Positions 59,439 to 64,000 of a stretch of 64,000 bases of DNA are shown here, piece by piece. Source of the stretch: Cyclobacterium amurskyense. GTDB taxonomy: Bacteria > Bacteroidota > Bacteroidia > Cytophagales > Cyclobacteriaceae. Each line of letters begins with the position of its first letter. The first letter of the stretch is position 1. Under the pieces are notes generated by a model. That model made no database searches and was not told the origin of the DNA. It worked only from the letters and a program-made list of their open reading frames with translations. Where the stretch lies: contig NZ_CP012040.1 in assembly GCF_001050135.1 (NCBI RefSeq), positions 3,613,001 through 3,677,000 on the forward strand, given 5' to 3'. The position numbers were made by a program, and so were the translations under genes.

Positions 59439-59645
59439 CCGAAATATGCAATAGACAATCTATTACGTGCTGAAATCGCTTCAAAATACCCAATCGTTGC
59501 TGTTTGGAAATTTCACCATAGCGGTGCTATGCTAAAATTTCCAAATAGCCTGATTGTCTCGCGATTGCAACACTTCCCGTAAACACGGGACAGGCATCAC
59601 CCCTGACTATCGTCAGGGCGAAGAAATCCTATTACATAATCCGGG
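59439..59645 (+). repeat. MITE-like non-coding element, copy B (split by IS insertion)
   Basis: CCGAAATATGCAATAG at 59439 to CCGGG at 59645 is a copy of the element at 944-1149 in opposite genomic orientation, about 15 differences over 206 bp. The central hairpin extends here to near-20-bp arms (TTTGGAAATTT... with ...AAATTTCCAAA). Left flank TTAAA (59433-59437) and the post-IS right flank TTAAT (61049-61053) agree at 4 of 5 positions. It starts immediately after the stop codon of the PglD-like gene and in the same orientation relative to that gene as copy A has to dinB. One base is lost at the CCCG end. Confidence 0.88.
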
Positions 59646-61038
59646 CAATGTCGTTTAGTTAAGGAATTTTTATTATTTTTAGGAAAGAAAAGGGAGCGTA
59701 GTTTTTTTGAAAATAATCTAACAACAATCAAGTCCTTTTCCTTTTCGAAGGACTTTTTAAAACTATTAAAAAACAATATAGAAAATGGATTAACACGCGA
59801 TAGGTTCCGTACGACTAACACAGCGTTTGTTCGTCAGCGGTGTTTGGGTTTTACAGATCTTATCTACTTCATGTTGGGCCTGGGTAAATCGAGTGTTCAG
59901 CAAGAACTTGATAATTTTTTTTCCGACAAATCGGTCAGCTATTCCAAAGGAGCATTCAGTCAGCAACGATCCAAACTAAACCCCAAGGTGTTTACATGGC
60001 TCAATGAACAACAATGTTCTTTTTATTATAATAAAGCCAGCCATATCCGTAAATGGAAAGGTTTTCGGCTTATAGGTATCGACGGCAGTACTTTGCAGCT
60101 TCCTTACAGCAAAGAATTGGCAAAAGGTTTTGGCCATTTCGAAACCCGGACTGAAAACGGGAGAAAAGTAGTGTTAGCCCGTGTTTCCCAAGCCTACGAT
60201 GTACTCAACCAAATCAGTATAGATGCCAAGATCAAACATTACAGGACAAGTGAACTTGCTCTGTGTGAAAGTCATCTTCCCTGTCTAGGGCCGGGCGACC
60301 TGCTTATAATGGATAGGGCTTATGCGGCCTTTTGGCTCATGTCCTCATTGGTTCAGCAACAGAAATCCTTTGTCATCAGGGTAAAGGCAAACAGATGGAA
60401 ACATGCAAAGGCATTTTTAGCATCTACCAAAAAACAGCAGATCATAGAGGTGTCCCCTTCCAAAGAGGCCTTAAACAGGTGTAGGGAAAGGAATATTCCT
60501 ACTGAGGCACTCAAGTTAAGGCTCGTACGGGTACCGATTGCATCAGGAGAAGACCATATATTGATAACCAACCTAGTTGACCATAAGAAGTACCCTGTCA
60601 AGGAAATACGTGAGCTCTACAGGAAAAGATGGCCTGTTGAAGAGTCTTTCAAGCTACTCAAAACTAGGGCGGAACTTGAAAACCTGAGCGGAAAGACGGC
60701 CAGGGCCGTTCTCCAGGATTTTAATAGAATCATTCTCAGGGCCAACTTGAGCAACATTCTCAGTAAAACACTTACCAAAAAAGGGATTGACTACTGTAAT
60801 AAAAAACGGAAAAACACTTATCAGATCAACAGAACCCAGGCGTATCGTAAAACCAAATCTATAATTGATCAACTCAAACAAGGAATGGACAAAATCATTG
60901 GAAAAATATCTGATTATGCTTTCAAACTGTTGCTTCAACTTGAAATAATACGGCCCAACAGGTCAGTTCCTAGAATAAAAAGGTATACTGCCAGACCCAG
61001 TAATTTTATAACTTATAAACCTTAACTAAACGACATTG
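59646..61038 (+). mobile_element. complete IS4-family insertion sequence (1393 bp)
   Basis: Terminal inverted repeats are CAATGTCGTTTAGTTAAGG at the left end (59646-59664) and its exact complement at the right end (61020-61038), 19 bp. The 10-bp target duplication is ATAATCCGGG at 59636-59645 and 61039-61048. It inserted inside the last 10 bp of the 206-bp repeat copy B, so removing it restores a full copy. Perfect ends and duplication suggest recent transposition. It carries one transposase frame. Confidence 0.93.
59844..61025 (+). CDS. IS4-family DDE transposase
   Basis: 393 residues from a TTG at 59844. GIDGSTLQLP holds the first catalytic Asp, LLIMDRAYAAFWL the second, and the YRKRWPVEESFKLLKTRAELE block the glutamate with the Y-(2)-R-(3)-E-(6)-K signature of IS4. 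The frame is open with protein-like sequence for about 65 more codons upstream (down to the inverted repeat at 59646), including SFSKDFLKLL and FVRQRCLGFTDLI. That matches the usual N-terminal domain. No ATG, GTG or TTG exists in that part, so the true start may be a near-cognate codon or the start was lost. The right end of the gene reaches into the right inverted repeat. Confidence 0.85.
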   Translation: MGFTDLIYFMLGLGKSSVQQELDNFFSDKSVSYSKGAFSQQRSKLNPKVFTWLNEQQCSFYYNKASHIRKWKGFRLIGIDGSTLQLPYSKELAKGFGHFETRTENGRKVVLARVSQAYDVLNQISIDAKIKHYRTSELALCESHLPCLGPGDLLIMDRAYAAFWLMSSLVQQQKSFVIRVKANRWKHAKAFLASTKKQQIIEVSPSKEALNRCRERNIPTEALKLRLVRVPIASGEDHILITNLVDHKKYPVKEIRELYRKRWPVEESFKLLKTRAELENLSGKTARAVLQDFNRIILRANLSNILSKTLTKKGIDYCNKKRKNTYQINRTQAYRKTKSIIDQLKQGMDKIIGKISDYAFKLLLQLEIIRPNRSVPRIKRYTARPSNFITYKP

Positions 61039-61048
61039 ATAATCCGGG

Positions 61049-61795
61049 TTAATTTTTTTTCTATATTTTAAATGGCCTATTTTGAGTCTCTAAAAGTATT
61101 CTTATAAAAAAATGGGACTAATAAGCTACCAAGAACTTCTAGTCTTTTCAATTTTGTACATTTTTAAATACCCTTATTATTTATAATACCTAAAGAGAAA
61201 GACTCTTCAGGTAAATACCGTATATTTGCGGTTGATTATAGGATAAAAATAGTTTTAAGTACTATTTATCCTGTTTCTTTGTCAATTAATTTCAATAAAC
61301 GATCAGGGATAGTTTTTATACTTTCAAATTCTATTTTGCGATAAACCCCGTGAAATAGGAGTTTTCATAGCTAAATAATCATAGTAAAATGGATCAAAAC
61401 TTATTTAGAGATTTATTTATAACAGGTATATGTGAAGGTCATATTCTTTTAAAATAATATTTTAGGTGGTTTGATTGTAAATGGCTTGTTTTAACCCTTT
61501 CACAGCTTGATCTTGATAAGGTTTAGGGCAATATAGAATCTAGTCTTATTTAAGTGACCAAAGAATAAGTACCTATTAATAATAGGGTATGTTACTGATT
61601 TGTAAATTAACGCCTAAACCGGGATTGATTGTAGCTTGGCTATTGCTTTAAGTGAAATTATTTGGTTAGTTAATAAATTAACTATTTCGTAATTTTACGC
61701 TGAATACTATAATTTTATGGGTTTTATATTATATTTATTTAGTTCATAATTTCGGTATATTTATTGCTTAATTATTAGTTTAAATTTCAACAGAT
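61049..61795. other. 747-bp intergenic stretch upstream of the dehydratase gene
   Basis: AT-rich, with a promoter-like TATATTTG at 61221-61228. If used, it gives an untranslated leader of about 560 bp before the TTG start at 61796. A 22-codon ATG frame at 61389-61457 is seen but has no support. No hairpin with a T-run, repeat or RNA family was recognised. Before the IS insertion this stretch was joined directly to the repeat after the PglD-like gene. Confidence 0.5.
61221..61228 (+). promoter_or_regulatory. candidate -7 promoter element upstream of the dehydratase gene
   Basis: TATATTTG matches TAnnTTTG exactly, with no clear -33 TTG. It lies 568 bp ahead of the coding start, so either the leader is long or another promoter is used. 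Confidence 0.45.
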
Positions 61796-63727
61796 TTGGA
61801 AAAAGTGCTAACATCAAAATTAAACCCACTCAGAAATTTTTTAAAGAACGACAAACATATTCACCCTTTGTTGATTTTATCGGTGGATATTTTTATAGTA
61901 TTTGCTTCCTTTTCTTTTGCCTATTTAATCATTGGTGGATTTGGTTTTGACCAAATGGAGTTTGTACCTTATATATTGGTGACCGGTTGCTTTTGTGCCA
62001 TAGCCTTGCCGGTGATTTATTTTTCAAAACTGCATACTGGACTGCTTAGGTATTCAAATTCCACAGACCTCTTCCATATTTTTGTAGCCGCATTGGTCTT
62101 TACCTTATTGTTTATTGTTTTCTATTATGGTATAGGGCAACGCTGGATCTCATTGAATACTAGGTTTTTGATGTTGGTCTTGCTCGTTAATTTCTTTATT
62201 GTCTCCACTTTATTGATAGCCTTTAGATTATTGGCCAAAGCGACTTTTCTAATTCTGATGAGTAAAATGACCAATAGAGCAATTCATAGGGTGTTGATTT
62301 TTGGCTCTGATCAAAATGCGGTATTGGTTAAACAGGCATTGACCAATGATCCCGACATCCACTATATAGTGGAAGGATTTATAAGTACAGATAGAAGTAT
62401 GCTTAATAATTACCTTGAGCAAAAGAAAGTCTATCATATTAAAGAGCTTGGCAGGCTTGAAAAGCAAAAAAATATTCAGGAATTGTTAATCACCAACGAA
62501 AACCTGAATGGTAGAGAAAAACGGGTAGTGATTGAAAGATGCATTCGTTTGGGAATTAAAGTACTGACTATACCACCGGCTAAAAACTGGCTTTCGGGTG
62601 AACTGCCTAGTAAGCAAATCAAAAAGCTTCGCATTGAGGACTTGTTACAGCGCAAACCAATTGTAATAGATCAACAAAAGGTGCAAAGTGACCTTGAAGG
62701 TAAAAGGGTTTTGGTGACTGGTGCTGCTGGTTCCATTGGTTCTGAAATTGTCCGTCAAGTGCTCTCTTACAAACCTGCTTTGCTGATATTGTGCGACCAT
62801 GCAGAGTCACCCTTGCATGAGATACAACTGGCCATGGAAGATGAATTTCCAAACGCTAAAATGGAAGTAGTCCTGGCAGATGTGAGCAACTATGAAAGGA
62901 TGCACAAGCTTTTCAATGTGTGTAGGCCTCAGATCGTCTATCATGCTGCTGCCTACAAGCATGTGCCAATGATTGAAAACAATCCATTTGAGGCCATATC
63001 GGTGAATGTAGGAGGGACAAGAAACATTGCCGATCTGTCTGCGTTTTTTGAAGTGGATAAATTTGTAATGGTTTCTACTGATAAAGCAGTTAACCCTACC
63101 AATGTTATGGGTGCTTCTAAACGATTGGCAGAAATTTATACCCAATCTCTTAATGGATTGGAAACCTGCAAAACAAGGTTTATTACCACGCGGTTTGGAA
63201 ATGTTTTGGGTTCCAATGGCTCAGTAATACCACGTTTTCGTACGCAAATTAAGAATGGTGGACCAATAACAGTTACCCATCCTGATATTACAAGGTATTT
63301 TATGACCATACCGGAAGCTGTTCAGTTGGTATTGGAAGCCGGCACCATGGGTAAAGGTGGTGAGATCTTTGTTTTTGATATGGGTAAGCCGATGAAAATT
63401 GTTGATTTAGCCAAAAAAATGATCCAACTGGCGGGTTTAGAAGAAGGTAAGGACATTGATATTGTGTACTCCGGTTTACGGCCTGGAGAGAAGTTGTATG
63501 AGGAACTGCTTTCTTCTGCTGAATTAACGCTTCCCACACATCATCACAAGATTAGCATAGCCAAAGTACTTGAATACCCTTATAGGGAAGCTAATGCAGC
63601 GATTAGTGAATTGCTCGTTATTAATAAGCATCATGACAATACTTCTGTTGTCCTTAAAATGAAACAAATTATCCCGGAGTTCCTCAGTAAGAATTCCATT
63701 TATGAGGATTTGGATAAAAAGGTTTAA
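61796..63727 (+). CDS. membrane-bound UDP-GlcNAc 4,6-dehydratase (CapD/WbpM/PglF family)
   Basis: 643 residues, the usual length, with a TTG start at 61796. Four or five N-terminal TM helices (residues about 25-155) precede a degenerate nucleotide-binding region. The catalytic SDR domain then has GKRVLVTGAAGSIGSEIVRQ (about residue 302 on), YHAAAYKHVPMIE, VSTDKAVNPTNVMGASKRL (active-site Asp/Lys region), TTRFGNVLGSNGSVIP and YFMTIPEAVQLV. It converts UDP-GlcNAc to UDP-4-keto-6-deoxy-GlcNAc, the precursor for both the PglE-like and the WbpV-like enzymes upstream. Confidence 0.92.
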   Translation: MEKVLTSKLNPLRNFLKNDKHIHPLLILSVDIFIVFASFSFAYLIIGGFGFDQMEFVPYILVTGCFCAIALPVIYFSKLHTGLLRYSNSTDLFHIFVAALVFTLLFIVFYYGIGQRWISLNTRFLMLVLLVNFFIVSTLLIAFRLLAKATFLILMSKMTNRAIHRVLIFGSDQNAVLVKQALTNDPDIHYIVEGFISTDRSMLNNYLEQKKVYHIKELGRLEKQKNIQELLITNENLNGREKRVVIERCIRLGIKVLTIPPAKNWLSGELPSKQIKKLRIEDLLQRKPIVIDQQKVQSDLEGKRVLVTGAAGSIGSEIVRQVLSYKPALLILCDHAESPLHEIQLAMEDEFPNAKMEVVLADVSNYERMHKLFNVCRPQIVYHAAAYKHVPMIENNPFEAISVNVGGTRNIADLSAFFEVDKFVMVSTDKAVNPTNVMGASKRLAEIYTQSLNGLETCKTRFITTRFGNVLGSNGSVIPRFRTQIKNGGPITVTHPDITRYFMTIPEAVQLVLEAGTMGKGGEIFVFDMGKPMKIVDLAKKMIQLAGLEEGKDIDIVYSGLRPGEKLYEELLSSAELTLPTHHHKISIAKVLEYPYREANAAISELLVINKHHDNTSVVLKMKQIIPEFLSKNSIYEDLDKKV

Positions 63728-64000
63728 TACATTCATGCCTTAAGGTAAATTTAGATGGGAGATATGGCTTGTTTTGCCTTGACTTAGTATATTATCCTAA
63801 TCGTTAAAAATTAAATCTTCTGACTTTTAAGGCCTCATCATTATTTTTTGATAAGCGGTTGGTTATACAGACCATTTACCGTAGCCTAGTGACTTTGTTT
63901 TTTTAATAGAATAATCAGGTGAATTAGCACCACTTTTATGCAATGGTCAACATTATGTTGGAACCATTATAGCATTAATTTTTTCTTTTATACCCCATCC

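Noticed and set aside
61389..61457. 22-codon ATG frame as a leader peptide gene
   Set aside because: No ribosome-binding site, no stem-loop pairing downstream and no recognisable sequence; expected by chance in 747 bp.
1..64000. tRNA, rRNA and CRISPR arrays
   Set aside because: Looked for T-loop (GTTCRANNC) with matching acceptor stems, conserved rRNA segments and regularly spaced repeats; none found.

Overview
The window looks like chromosome from a Bacteroidota bacterium, most likely order Cytophagales and perhaps family Cyclobacteriaceae. The evidence is the gene content (TamL-type Omp85 lipoprotein, tandem DUF4199 proteins, a catalytically defective dihydroorotase homologue, AceK, split MetH), the low GC content, and several promoters with the Bacteroidota -7 element TAnnTTTG. 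No rRNA, tRNA or CRISPR array was recognised. The taxonomic placement is inference.

Layout. 1-29.4 kb is mostly housekeeping. It holds the 3' end of tamL; a minus-strand pabB-gdhA-dinB run; a YceI lipoprotein; gamma-carbonic anhydrase convergent with aceK; a CoA-type NUDIX / DUF819 / ferredoxin-like run; a 1317-residue hybrid histidine kinase; and an outer-membrane protein. Next come a SAM-I riboswitch ahead of a methionine synthase encoded as two polypeptides, then metF, a small unknown gene coupled to cca, a TPR protein, the dihydroorotase-like protein, two DUF4199 proteins and two family-2 glycosyltransferases.

30-63.7 kb is a large surface/exopolysaccharide locus of the Wzx/Wzy type. It has Wza- and Wzc-like export proteins and a UDP-GalNAcA branch (TviB- and TviC-like). 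A dTDP-amino-sugar branch comprises RmlA, VioA-like, WecD-like, WecE-like and two WecF-like proteins, but no RmlB is in the window. There are two flippases, one Wzy-like polymerase and an asparagine-synthetase-like protein that lacks the glutaminase nucleophile. Several glycosyltransferases follow (one a decayed remnant), a heparinase II/III-family protein, and a WbuB/WbpV/WbpL-like trio. A PglE/PglC/PglD-like trio and a CapD/WbpM/PglF-like 4,6-dehydratase close the locus. The middle part (about 41.5-51.8 kb) is much more AT-rich than its flanks and looks like a replaceable, horizontally acquired cassette.

The most unusual signal is a family of about 206-bp non-coding elements. They have imperfect terminal inverted repeats beginning CCCG, three internal hairpins and 5-bp TTNAA-like flanking duplications. 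Two near-full copies (944-1149 and 59439-59645) each start exactly at the stop codon of the gene upstream (dinB and the pglD-like gene). The flanking target 5-mer itself contains the stop codon. The second copy was later split by a complete 1393-bp IS4-family element with 19-bp inverted repeats and a 10-bp target duplication. Fragments or relics occur near 5.9, 22.0 and 29.7 kb. Two intrinsic-terminator hairpins lie 9-20 nt ahead of start codons (NUDIX gene and first wzx), which suggests attenuation.
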